Shown: in pieces, positions 51,803-63,933 of the stretch
Numbering within the stretch: the first letter of the stretch is position 1
How the letters are laid out: the number at the start of each line of letters is the position of its first letter
The notes under the pieces: generated by a model
Told to the model about the DNA's origin: nothing
The model's database searches: none
The model's input: the letters and a program-made list of their open reading frames with translations, nothing else
Source: Amoebidium appalachense
Taxonomy: Eukaryota > Ichthyosporea
Reading direction: 5' to 3'
NCBI GenBank assembly: GCA_963693365.1
Contig: CAVNZM010000007.1
Location: forward strand, 3,968,001-4,032,000
DNA: 64,000 bases
Made by a program: the position numbers and the translations under genes

Positions 51803-52810
51803 CAAGCGCATGCGCGAAAACATTTGATGTCACCATGTACAAATATATATATACATGCGTAACACGCAAAAAAAAAAAAAACCACGGTTACCCAGGCTTA
51901 TACATATCAATTTATCGTCACGTACTGCTATGATGCAAAACAAAGATAGGAACCCCCTCACACAGCACAAAGAAAAACATGCACAGACACACAGAACACA
52001 CTCAGAGCACACTCAAGCGTTGCTGCGCGTATTCACGACAGGCATCTACATGCACCCGCATGCCCACACACACAATAACAAGAAAAGCAGTGACATGTGG
52101 TGCACTCATGTACACACACACAAACGGCTACTCATACCAATAGAACCACACGACCAATGAATGCTCTCGTGCACGCTTGCGTGTACACACACACACACAC
52201 AAGCACGGGGCACACATACAAACTCACACAGATAGGCCGCACCCACACACACACTTTCACGTGCGCACACACGCAAACACACGCACGCACACAAACATAT
52301 ACACACACATCGGGCACCCAGGGCAGGCACACGTGCGCAGACACAAACACACGCACATTAAAAATTGGTGAATTGCCAAAGTATGTGTGTCCCTGTGTGT
52401 ATGGGGGACGAGGCCTACGGAGGGCGTGGGAGGCAGAGCAAGGCAACAACGGGGCCGGGGGGGGGGGGGGGGGGGGGGGGGAGGCTGGCTTTTGTGCACA
52501 CAGGGCATGTTTGTCTTTGTTTATAGGAGATGTTTGTACGTACGTACACTACGGTAACTACTCTCTTAGGGAAAGAGGGAAAAGGGTGGGGGGATTTTTT
52601 TTTTGTGTTGTGGGGAGGGGGGGGGGGGGGGGGGGGGGGGGGGCGGGTTTGCTGAGGTTGGCAAAGTTAAAAGGAGCAGGCAGAAAAGAAATAGTGGAGG
52701 AAGTGACAGTTCGTGCAGTAGGAAAGAGCAAAAGGGGAAAGAGAAGGGCCACGGGGGGTGGCTTTCTTTAGGTGGGATGCAAAGGGTGATAAGGAGGAGG
52801 AGGAGGGGGG

Positions 52811-53000
52811 GTTCTTGTCTCAATAAAACCCCAAATTTGCATGTGGTGGGTGCATAAAAAAGGCGAGGGGAGGGGCGGGGGGTTCATGTTTAAGTGGAGC
52901 CCCAAATTTGCAGATGGGGCAGTTCTTAAGTAAGAGGAGGATGGCCGGGGTATGGGGGGTTCTTGTCTCATTGGAACCCCGAATTTTCAGGTGGTGCCGC
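52811..53000 (+). repeat. Three degenerate 71-77 bp tandem copies ending at a Cbl exon
   Basis: Copies start at 52811, 52882 and 52959 with GTTCTTGTCTCA or GTTCATGTTTAA. Each continues with a CCCCAAATTTGCA or CCCCGAATTTTCAG block. The third block contains the acceptor of the first recognised Cbl exon (52990/52991), and the second contains a similar AAATTTGCAG that is not used in frame. Confidence 0.7.
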
Positions 53001-54669
53001 AGAGGATGTTGTCAGCATGCAGCCGGCCACCAAAGCACGGGCAGAAAAAGTTGTGCACCTGTGCAGAGAGGTGGTGAGGAGGGCTGCCAGGCTGAATTTA
53101 CCCAATGGACCCCCCGTCCTCGCCGAGATATGTACGTGATATGGCCAATAATCGGATGATGCCTATGATATGATATATATATATCTGGTGGTGATTTTTC
53201 ATGATTTTCTCTCTCTCTCTTTCTTTTTTCCTTTTTTTTGGCGGGCTGAGCTTTTTCCGGGGGGCAAAGGCTTCTGCATGAACCACACAAAAACAGCCTA
53301 ACGCTCTGTATTTAAAACCCGACAATTATAAAATGCAGCTGTTAAATTTTTACTAATTTGAATATTTGTGTGTGCACTGCAGGCACGGAGCTGGACACTT
53401 GGATCACCAGGATCTTCGAGAAGCACGAAGAAGACCAGCTCAAGGACGAGATTTATCTCCAAGTGCTGATTGGTGGCCTGGAGTTTAAGCTGTCACGGAT
53501 AGCCAATCACATCAAGGTAACGGGTGTTGATACGTTTGAACAGATCATCAACGGTTAGAGACATTTCCATGTGCACAGCGTATACATTTCGTTGATTTCA
53601 GTTTTTTTGGTGCGTTTTTCGAGCATGCTTAGTTATGACCATCAGTGACCTTGTATTTAGAGAGGAAGAAAGTGAGCAGATGGAATCCTTGCCGGATTTC
53701 GAATCGGGATAGTAAGCTATGCAAACTTATAAGGGGTTAGCGCAGAGAAAAGGCTCACGCGCAGGGGGGAGGGGGAGGGAGGGAGGGAGGAAGTTGGGGG
53801 GGGGGGAGAGGGGGGGGGGGGGGGGAGGGGGGGGGAGGGCGAGGGGGTGCGTTATGGCTAAGGGGGACAGTGGTTGCAGACGCCAACACCAGGGCTCCTG
53901 TCAGCGGCATCGCAGGAGAGGAAGACACTGAACGTCTACTCCCTCATACTCTCACACACCCTGCAAGGTGATAATGTGCATCTATTACATCATTGTTTTA
54001 GTCTCTAGTATATCTCTAGTATATATGTTATGACCTATACACACATGTGCGCGCCTACCCGTTGAACTATCTCCCCCTTGGTATATCTCTTTTTTGTTTT
54101 TGAGAGTTGCTCTCCGTTGACAAGCACACACACGTACCCAAACGAACTGTGCATGCACCCTCTAAAACATCTCGGGTGGAATTTACACACGTCAAAGGCA
54201 TTCGAACCATGTGCATTCGTATTTCCCGGAGAATATTTCCGTCTTTTTGGCATATTGGTTGTTACAGACCACGTAACTCCTATAATCATCCGGAAACAGT
54301 CGCAGAATGCGTACTGGGCAGTGTAGAGATGATCAAATTATGCACATTTGTAACATCCCAAAAGGCGAACTACCGTCTTTCTTAGCGGTCGTTTGATATA
54401 ATTGCAGAGTAAAAACATTAAAAGTTTTATATTTACGCCGTGCAGATCTGAAAAATGTCTACCGCAATCATGCCCTAGACAGCGGGTTCCGCATGACCAA
54501 GCAGCCGGCAGAGGATTTCTGGAGGGGGATATTCTCAAACCAGTAGGTGCTCCGTGTTCTACAGTTTTTCTTTTTTCCAACGTTTTTGTTTTTTAAGAAA
54601 TATAATGTGCTAATAAGTAAACCGATTCTCTGTCGAAGATTTCATTCAACTAACCACGACCTGGCCTAT

Positions 54670-54718
<49 letters not shown>

Positions 54719-55816
54719 ACACACACACACCTTACCTCTGCCCTCCATTTCACCCCTCTCCATCCCCTCTCAACGCCCATCCTTTCTCTTTACCTTCCAA
54801 AACAATACTTAAGCGCCTCACACATATAAAGTTGGGGAAAGGGGGGTGCAAATAAATGGAAGATGTGATATTAAGGGGTATGAGGGGGCAGGGGGGGGGG
54901 TGGGGGGGGGGGGGGGGGGGGGACGTGGCAGGAGGGGGAGAGGGGGGAGAGGGGAGGGTGAGGTGGTGCTTCCAGAAGCGCGAGTGTGTTTTCTCGTAGC
55001 TCACCTTCCCCTCTGCCTGCAGGGTACTAGTGGCCTGGCAGGATCTACTGCATGCACTCTCTCTGCTGTTCCACATTGCAAACGAGGAGGTGCCGGCACT
55101 CAAAGCAACCATGGACATCACAGGTGAAACATTGCCCTTCCCCCCCCCCCCCCCCCCCCCCCCCCACAACCCATATCCCTCCCGACCAACCCTCCCGTCC
55201 TCCCCCCCTCCCAGAACCCACAATTTTCTATTAAAAAAAGAGGCGAAAGGAAGTTGAGGATTGCTTCTTTAACGTACAATAGTATTATTATATTTCTAGA
55301 GAGATAGAGGGGGGGGGGGGGGGGGGGAGGGGGGGGGGAGGGGGGGGGGCTTCAAATGTGAATAGATCTCTCATGTTCGTATCAACACAGAAACTGGATA
55401 CATCTCCTGGTTCGAGTTTGATGTCTTCGTGCGCTTATTCCAGGTTAGCCCCCCCCCCCCCCCCACACCTCCCCTCTCTCCCCCTTCTTGTCGCTTCAAT
55501 GTTACAGGCTCTTGATACATTTTCCCATGCTTTTTGTTTGTAATGTGCTGCATGCCTTTCCACGCGCTACATTGTGTTTTTCGTCTTGTGTGTTTGCACT
55601 TTGTGATCCCCCCCCCCCCCCCCCCCCCCCCCCCCCGCCCTTTTCCCTCCTCCGCTCCCTGCCTCCCCCCTCCCCCCCTTCCCCCGGGGCTTCACCTGCC
55701 CCATGCCTTCCCCTCATGGTTGGCCTGAACATACTCTGCGCGTATGTACGTGCATGTATGGTGTCCCTTTTTCTTTGCTGTCGGTACTGCTCGAAAATTG
55801 GGGCACTGTCGGATGA

Positions 55817-55903
<87 letters not shown>

Positions 55904-56871
55904 ACATACCGGGACAATTGACTCTGCTCTCGTTGCATGGTGTGCGTGTCTGTTTCACCTTTGCACATTCGCATACAGATTAGAACGCATCCGTTATCCG
56001 TTGGGTATCTTCACTTCATCTTGGTATACCAATTCTAAACATACTCGCCCACCTCCTTCCCCCACCTCCGCCGTCCCTCTCCCAACTTCCTATCCCTCCA
56101 TCCTTTACCCCCCCCCCCCCCCCCCCCCATTTTTTTTTTCTTTTTTTTTTTTTTAGCCGTGGGATCGTCTTCTCGTCAACTGGAGTGTTGTGGTACTTCG
56201 GCACCCAGGCTACCAAAAATGGATGACTTATGATGAGGCAATGCTCCTGCTGCAGGCATGGGCTCACAGGCCCAGCACGTACGTGATTATGGCTGGTGCT
56301 GATTGGTGCATTGGTGCTGTGCTCTAGGCTGATTGTTTTTTTGTTCTATGCTGGCTTATGCTGATTGGTGCATGTGGGAATGGATTGTCTTAGTCAAATC
56401 GACCATTTCTTGATCGATCATTGTTCACTGTTCTGGCCCAAATCACTGTCTTGTGTACCCTGCCTCGCTGTAACCCCCCCCCCCCCCCCCCCCCCCCCTT
56501 CCCCTCCGCCTCCCCACCCACCCACGATCGCACACACACCACCTCTCGTCGCCTTCTCTCGATCACTCCTTGTTGACCACCCCACAACTGCATCTACCCA
56601 TCAATTCCCATGCCTCCCCCTATGGCCTTCACGATCCCTTTCTTTCCCTTTGCACTCTGCATCGTGTTATCCTTTATTCTTCTGTACTTCGTACTTTATG
56701 ACGCATTCAAACCCCCCCCCCCCCTCCCCCCCTCTTCCCTACACACTGAAAAACACGTGCAGACATGCGCACACATGCACGCACGTGGGACACACACACA
56801 CACACACACACTCACTCACTCACACTCAAAACCACCCCCCCCACACACACACACACGTGCGCGCACGCACA

Positions 56872-56959
<88 letters not shown>

Positions 56960-57120
56960 AACACAAGCCTACAAACAAACACAAATGCGCATGTACCCAC
57001 AAATATACGCACACACGCATACACAGTGCAAACGGGCACATGCGTGCACACCCACACCAACACATGCACTTGCCCACACCCTTACATGCGCACACACTGT
57101 GAAACATGCACGCATGCACA

Positions 57121-57185
<65 letters not shown>

Positions 57186-57390
57186 GACATGCACATGCAC
57201 ATGCACATGCACACAAACAGATATTTGCACTTCCCCACACACTTGCATACGCACACACGTACCAGCACGCGCACACACGCAAACACACGTACATAGCCTA
57301 ATCCACCGACCCACCCCACCCACACACCCACACCCACCCACCCACCCCACACACACATACACACTCACTCACTCACACTCAAAACCACCC

Positions 57391-57474
<84 letters not shown>

Positions 57475-57634
57475 AACACAAGCCTACAAACAAACACAAA
57501 TGCGCATGTACCCACAAATATACGCACACACGCATACACAGTGCAAACGGGCACATGCGTGCACACCCACACCAACACATGCACTTGCCCACACCCTTAC
57601 ATGCGCACACACTGTGAAACATGCACGCATGCAC

Positions 57635-57700
<66 letters not shown>

Positions 57701-60367
57701 GACATGCACATGCACATGCACATGCACACAAACAGATATTTGCACTTCCCCACACACTTGCATACGCACACACGTACCAGCACGCGCACACACGCAAACA
57801 CACGTACATAGCCTAATCCACCGACCCACCCCACCCACACACCCACACCCACCCACCCCACACACACACACATACACAATCATACACAAACACACCACAC
57901 AAACTCACCCACGCAACCCCCCCCCCCCCCCCCCCCGGCCCTTACGCACACACCGACCCCCCCCCCCCCCCCCCCCCCCCCCCACCTCCCCACATACACA
58001 CACACGTGCAGATATGTTTTCCGCCTGTCGTGTACCCGGCTAGGCCAATGGGCAATTGGGTTTGTAGACAAAGACAACAAGGTATACCAGACCATACCCG
58101 TCCACCAGAGTCTCTACCAGGCACTCGTACAGGGCGCACACACTAAAGTGTACGTGCCCCCCCTCCCCTCCCCCCTCCCCTCTCTCTCCCCCCCCCCCCC
58201 CCCTAACCCCTTCCCTCTCCTTTCTCCCCCTCCCCCTCCTTTCTCCCCCTCCCCTTGCTGCGGTTGAAGCAAAGAGGGATCATCCGCTTATCTCTCTACT
58301 CTACATCGAATCCTTTTTTTTTTGTTTGTTTAAGGTGGCATGTATACCAACCAATGAAATTTAATCAGGTGTCTCTTGCCTGAATTTATATTTTATTTTT
58401 CTTTATTGGTCTTTGGTTTCTGGCTTATGTTTTTTTGCCTTTGATGCCTCCACTTCCATAAGTACTTCCAACCCCCCACAGCATACATCAGCCCCCTCCC
58501 ATGCCCCCCCCTCCCCCCCCCCCCCCCCCCCCAAACACACACACCCTCCCTCTCCCCTCCCCTCAGCACTCACCCAACCATATACCCCCATATTTTACGT
58601 TGCAGACTACTGTATCCAGCCGGTCAGGACGAAAACATCGACCTTAGTTCCTTCAGTCAGAAAGTGCCCGAGATATCTATTAAGGTGATTCCCTATCCCC
58701 CCCCCTCCCCCCCCCTCCCCCCCTTCTTCCCCCTCCCGGCGGCTTCTCCCCTCCCCGGCTTCCCCCCCCCCCCCTCCCCCCCCCCCCAACACCCTCCCCA
58801 TTACCCCCCGGCCCATTCGCCCACCCCCGACCCAGACACAAAAATCACTCCTGTGACCGCATCCATCTCTTTTGCCAATTTGGGTCCTGCGTTGATACTC
58901 CAGTAACGGGCTTCTTTTTTGTCCACCCCCCCCCCCCCCCCCCCCCCTTCCTCCCACCCCCCCACCCCCCCCACCCCCCCCCCTGAACACGCACGCACAC
59001 ACACGTATACACTTGCCCACACGTACACGCACGTACGCAGCCGACGGCCGAGCAGGAGGAGCTCTACTCGAAGATCAACACCTCCTTCCACGTATGCAAG
59101 ATCTGTTCGGAGAGGCCCAAGGATGTTTCATTGGAGCCTTGTAACCACCTGCTATGTAGGAATTGGTAGGCCCTAACCCCACACTCTCTCTGCACGCACA
59201 GACACACAGGCACAGACACGCGTATTCAAGCATGCAGACACACATACACAGGCCGACACACATACACGGGCACACAGACACACATACACGGGCACACAGA
59301 CACACATACACAGGCACACGGAGACACATACACAGGCACACATACACAGGCGCACAGACTCTAATGCACAGGCTACCCAGACACGCATACCCAGGCAACA
59401 AACACACACACATGCACGGGCACACGGACACACATACACAGGCACACACACGGACATACACGCAGACACAGGGACAAGACACTCACACACAGGCACTGAC
59501 ACACATACACAGGCACACACACGGACATACACGCAGACACAGGGACAAGACACTCACACACAGGCACTGACACACATACACAGGCACACACACGGACATA
59601 CACGCAGACACAGGGACAAGACACTCACACACAGGCACTGACACACATACACAGGCACACACACGGACATACACGCAGACACAGGGACAAGACACTCACA
59701 CACAGGCACTGACACGCATACACAGGCACACACACGGACATACACACATACACAACCTCAAGACGATCACACACAAGCACCGACACACACACACAGGCAC
59801 ACAGGCACACACTGGCTGACCTACGTCTTTTTAGCCCGATGCATTACACCCAGCTCTATTTGGGATAAAGCCAGGAGACACTGTGCAGAATAGGTGAAGG
59901 GGGTTGCATGCGGAAGGGGGAATTAGCTAACCGAATAAGCAAGAAGTATAGTTTTGACGGTCCTCTGACATCTTTCTATATTCCTGTCCCACGTCCATAC
60001 TCACCCACCTTCCTTCACATCCACTCCACATCCACTTCACATCCGCCCCCTCTCCCCTCCATTTACACTATGATTCCTACCCTCCAACACATTCCCCCCC
60101 CCCCCATCCCCACCCAGCCTCCACGAATGGCAAAAGCAAAAGAAGAACCAATGTCCATTCTGTCGCAACGAAATCAGAGACATATCGTATGTGAAAGTCG
60201 AGGGTTCGACAAACATACAGGCACCCGTATATTCCCCCCCTCCCCCCCTCCCCTCCCCTCGCCCCCCTCCCCCCCACATACACACCACCCTTCACCTCCA
60301 TCCCTACCCTATTATATCCTCCTCCTCCCTTGAGCTGTGCTTTTGTACTCTCTAACCCCCCCAAACA

Positions 60368-60417
<50 letters not shown>

Positions 60418-61484
60418 AGCACCACTACCACCCCAGCTGCCACCCAAAACAAGTAAACCACATCCACTCACGACCCACTCAGCACATATCAGATACCTGA
60501 TTAGCTCGCGTTAAAAGTTGTTAAATTTGCTGCACGAATGTAAGTGAAGACATAAGATTGCGTGTGTGAGGTTGCACGGGTTGGTACTGTTGCTAGATAG
60601 TGAAGGAGGGGGACTTGGGGTACGAGAGTGGAGGGGGACTCACTATGGCTGCTTTGGTGGGTTTCTCCGTCTCTGAAAAGTGTGTGTCTCTTTTACATTC
60701 GTGTGTGCGGTCCTCTGTTTCTCTATCTGGGTGTGTGTCTGCTTGCGTCTCTCCTTGGTCTCTCTCTCTCCCTCCCTCTCTCCCTCCCTCCCTCCCTCCC
60801 TCCCTCCCTCCCTCTCTCCGTCCCTCCCTCCCTCCCTCCCTCCCTTCCTCCCTCTCTCCCTCTCTCCCTCCGTCCCTCCGTCCCTCCCTCACTCTCCTCT
60901 CCCTCTCTCGCTTTCTCTTTCTATCCCAGCCTCCCCTCCTCCCCCCCCCCCTACTTGAATGTTTGCCTTTGCATGTGTCCTGCACCATGCTTCTCATCGT
61001 GTATGCGTACTTCGTACTGTGTTCCGCATTCAAACCCCCCCTGTCTTCTTTCAGAAATGTCCTTTCAGGACAGACCACTGTGTGGAGACATCTTTACTTC
61101 CATGCAACCGGGCATGGTTGCTCTGTGTCGTGCATCTGTAAGCACATACGCGTTTGTCGCTGCACTGCATTAGTTTGCACACACATCTTCACCGTTTTGC
61201 TCACCTTGCTTGCATAAGCAACCCTGCTCGTCTTTGATCAAGACGGGTTGACCCACCCAAGTTCAGTTGATGCTGCTGTCTGAGTTGGAGCGTCGTATAT
61301 ACGCGGGCTAAGGGGTCGAAACTCAGACGCAATTGATGACTTGGGCCCTCCCTGAGGATGGGCTCTGCTTATGACGCATACTGTGCGCATGGCTGATGCT
61401 GCATACTTGAATGTTTGCCTTTGCATGTGTCCTGCACCATGCTTCTCATCGTGTATGCGTACTTCGTACTGTGTTCCGCATTCA

Positions 61485-61515
<31 letters not shown>

Positions 61516-61648
61516 TTTTCTTGGTGCGTTTGTCCGTCCATACCCCCACACTATCACGCCGTAATGTTTTTTCTCACACAGCGTCAGCCCAGCCCACCCC
61601 CCTCCGTGCCCACATCACCAGTTCCTGCCCCGTTGCCTCCACGGTATG

Positions 61649-61685
<37 letters not shown>

Positions 61686-62841
61686 TTGTAGCCGTCATCA
61701 CCTTCCACCTTCTCTCCCCTGATTTCCATCTTCTCTTTCCCCTGGGCACACCGTCCACCAACTACTGCCCCACGTTGTGTACCCAGGTCCTCGGGCCTTC
61801 CCGCCCATTCTACTCCCCCCTCCTCCCCCCCCTTTCACTCCTCCCCCGCCCCTTCCCCCAAACACACCCACACCCACACACACCCCACCCCAAGCCCACC
61901 TTTCACCCTAACATGTGTGCGCCCTTCCCCCCCCTTCCCCCCTCCCCCCAAACACCCCCGCCCCCAGCCCCCCACCCACCCACTCACCCCTTCATCCCCT
62001 TTCTTCAGCCCCACGCATGAGCACACACACACAAAAAAAGAAGAAAAGAAAAGAAAAGAAAAGAAAGAATGAAAGGAGCAGTGAGGGAAAAAAAAAGAAA
62101 GAAAATCCTTCCGCCGTTTGGAGCCAACTGGAAACCCTAAGTCCCCCCGCCCCCCCGTTCCTGACCCACCCGTTTCCCCCCTTTTTGCAGATTGCCTTCA
62201 TTTTCCCCAACACAACAGTCAACTCGGGGAATGGGTAGGTGGTCGATTCCTTCCTTAAATTGTTGTTTATTTTATCCTTGGTTTATGATTGGCTTATTCC
62301 TGAAATGAACACATGGGGCGTTTACAGTGCTGCATGGTGGTGTCTTGTTACCCTGTTCAGCATATTTCCTTCACTGCACACCTTAATGATTATTAGTACC
62401 ATGCTTTTATTTGGGTCTATCATGTATGATATCCGCCAAAGCAACTAATGGTTGCACTGTTGATGCGACATATGAAACGCTCAATGGTCGCCGCGTTTAT
62501 GATAACTACGAATGCAGATCTTTGTGTTTCTCTATGTTCCCTACTAAACACAACAAAAAAAGTTAGTAATATCAGTCTGTCCATGAAATTTCAGTGTATA
62601 CCTAGCCGAACGGAATGATTTACCAATTTTCGTAAGCATGATACCTTTTTGGCTGCCAACGAAACGTTGGAATTTCCGGTCGTGCTGACTTTGGAACCCC
62701 TCTTTCCAACCCAGCAGTGCCTAATAGACCCCCACCACCAGTTCCGAGATCCCCAACGGCACCAGACCTTGCTTCATTAGCCAGTGGTTTGTTGAATGTA
62801 ACCCCCCCCCCCCCTCCCCCCCCCCCCCGCACCACCACCAC

Positions 62842-62872
<31 letters not shown>

Positions 62873-63146
62873 ATACAGCACATTCATACACACAGGGTCA
62901 TGGCACACATATGACTAGACCCATCTGGATACTACCTCCCTTCAAGACATGCACATGTCCTTGCACTTGCAAAAACTATTCCTCCCCCCTCCGCCCCCTC
63001 CCCCCTCTCCCCCCACCCCCCGTCTCTCTCTGCTGCCCTCGCTCCCCCCTCCCCCTTTTCCCCCGCCCCCTCCTGCTTCTCACCACCAACACCACCACCA
63101 CTGTGAACGTGGTCTTTAGCTCCCCCTGTGATTGCACTCCTTCCCC

Positions 63147-63180
<34 letters not shown>

Positions 63181-63706
63181 ACACACACACACCCGCCCGC
63201 CCCACACACACACACACCAAAACTTACCCCCCCTTCCCCCTCCCCAACACCCGCATACACTGCTCGCCCTTCAGGTTCCTATGAGTGGACCCCCCTCTCC
63301 CAACATCCACACCCGAAATTCATCATGGGAGCCATCCCTCTCCGCTGGTAGCCCGATCTCCCCACTATCGAGTCCCCCTACACCTATCACCCTCTCGCCG
63401 GGGTTTTCTGCACTCGACGTCCCCCCTCCACCCGTTCCCCCCCGCTGGCGGACTCAAATTTCAGTGACGGGAATGGAAACCCCCCCAACCATGCGGTCTC
63501 CGTGTGAGAGCATGTCATCTCTGCTGGCAGCAAATGGGGCAGGGAGGGAGTCGGAACTGGAGACCGTAGAGCCGAAAATGCCGGAAAATCAAACGGGGTT
63601 TCCGGATTACGATTCTCTCCCAACTGTTTGTGCAAATAGTGCACCTCCAAGGCCGGCGAGGGTTAATCGCAGTGTGAATGGAACTGTGGATGCACAGACA
63701 GTGCAG
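52991..63706 (+). CDS. CBL: Cbl-family E3 ubiquitin ligase (5' exon not found, continues beyond the window)
   Basis: Exons: 52991-53131, 53383-53516, 53880-53967, 54446-54542, 55023-55123, 55391-55443, 56157-56278, 58012-58149, 58606-58684, 59041-59165, 60118-60190, 61582-61643, 62191-62234, 62718-62797, 63275-63706. This is about 589 codons, in frame throughout. Order: four-helix bundle (exons 1-5, KVVHLCREVVRRAARL), EF-hand (GYISWFEFDVFVRLF), SH2 (HPGYQKWMTYDEA, FRLSCTRLGQWAIG) with the phosphotyrosine-binding Arg. Then the linker EQEELYSKINTSF keeps the regulatory Tyr371 equivalent but has Glu at Tyr368. The RING is C3HC4 (CKIC, PCNHLLCRNC, CPFC) and keeps the Trp of HEWQ. The tail is proline-rich with SH3-type PPPPVPR and PPPPVPPRW motifs. 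Cbl ubiquitinates activated receptor tyrosine kinases. A Met at 53017 could be the start, or an upstream exon exists. The donor after the RING exon is ambiguous: GTATGT at 60187 breaks frame, GTGAAA at 60191 keeps it. Confidence 0.93.
54671..54716. repeat. Poly(C) in a Cbl intron
   Basis: Pure C tract of 46 bases, followed by a short CA repeat. The intron also holds a G-run (54892-54922). Confidence 0.95.
55549..55636 (+). repeat. Diverged poly(C)-tailed repeat copy
   Basis: CATGCCTTTCCACGCGCTAC, then TCTTGTGTGTTTGCACTTTGTGAT, directly followed by a C-run. Same layout as 60952 and 61404. Confidence 0.4.
55821..55889. repeat. 69-bp pure poly(C)
   Basis: Uninterrupted C-run followed by (CA)n, inside the intron before the SH2 exon at 56157. 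Confidence 0.97.
56609..56730 (+). repeat. Poly(C)-tailed dispersed repeat copy
   Basis: Contains CTCTGCATCGTGTTATCC and TACTTCGTACTTTATGACGC, then ATTCAAA and a C-run, matching the end of the 60952 and 61404 copies. Confidence 0.6.
56795..57875 (+). repeat. Tandem duplication with about 515-bp units
   Basis: Unit 1 (about 56795-57362) and unit 2 (about 57363-57875) share the same non-repetitive islands in the same order: CTCAAAACCACCCC, GCCTACAAACAAACAC, TGCAAACGGGCACATGCG, GAAACATGCACGCATGC, CAGATATTTGCACTTCC, CCTAATCCACCGACCC. From the second island on, the offset is exactly 515. Only the first CA block differs in length (about 38 bases longer in unit 1). No substitutions were noticed in the islands, so the duplication is young. 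It lies in the intron before the exon at 58012. Confidence 0.93.
59180..59430 (+). repeat. Short-period CA-derived minisatellite
   Basis: Repeats of CACACAGACACACATACACGG-like units with a period near 25 and scattered changes, directly upstream of the 71-bp array. Confidence 0.8.
59430..59755 (+). repeat. 71-bp minisatellite, four to five units
   Basis: GGGACAAGACACTCACACAC recurs at 59471, 59542, 59613 and 59684, an exact 71-base spacing. Units are nearly identical. It is in the intron between the two RING exons. Units are contiguous, with no unique spacers. Confidence 0.95.
60760..60950. repeat. (CCCT)n pyrimidine microsatellite
   Basis: CCCTCCCT tetranucleotide repeats with CTCT and CGTC interruptions. 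The Ser-Leu-Pro frames across it are artefacts. Confidence 0.95.
60952..61041 (+). repeat. Poly(C)-tailed dispersed repeat, best copy 1
   Basis: From TACTTGAATGTTTGCC through TACTTCGTACTGTGTTCCGC and ATTCAAACCCCC this stretch is identical over more than 80 bases to 61404-61490. It ends in C7. Confidence 0.9.
61358..61517 (+). repeat. Poly(C)-tailed dispersed repeat, best copy 2
   Basis: Starts with GGATGGGCTCTG (also seen at 17073). From 61404 it is identical to 60952 onwards and ends in a C-run of over 25 bases. Both copies lie in the same Cbl intron. Confidence 0.9.
61652..61685. repeat. Donor-proximal poly(C)
   Basis: C-run starting nine bases after the exon 61582-61643 boundary (GTATGCTGCCC...). 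Confidence 0.95.
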
Positions 63707-63840
63707 GTGTGTGTGTGGGGAGGGGGTTGGGGTGGGGTGGGGGGGGGGGGGGGGGGGGGGCGTGCATGTGTGCGTGTGCATGCCTGTGTGTGTGGGTGGG
63801 TGGGGGGGTGGGGGGGTGGGTGGGTGGGGTGGGGGGGGAA

Positions 63841-63841
<1 letters not shown>

Positions 63842-63932
<91 letters not shown>
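63842..63932. repeat. (GT)n array after the last Cbl exon in the window
   Basis: GT repeat of about 90 bases preceded by a G-run (63738-63760) and GGTGGG repeats, in the intron that leaves the window. Confidence 0.95.

Positions 63933-63933
<1 letters not shown>

Noticed and set aside
59430-59755. CRISPR-like array of regular repeats
   Set aside because: The 71-bp units are contiguous with no unique spacers, in a eukaryotic intron.
61055-61137. Extra Cbl exon between the RING and proline-rich exons
   Set aside because: It has usable AG and GT borders, but none of its acceptors gives a phase compatible with both neighbours, and it starts in the dispersed repeat.
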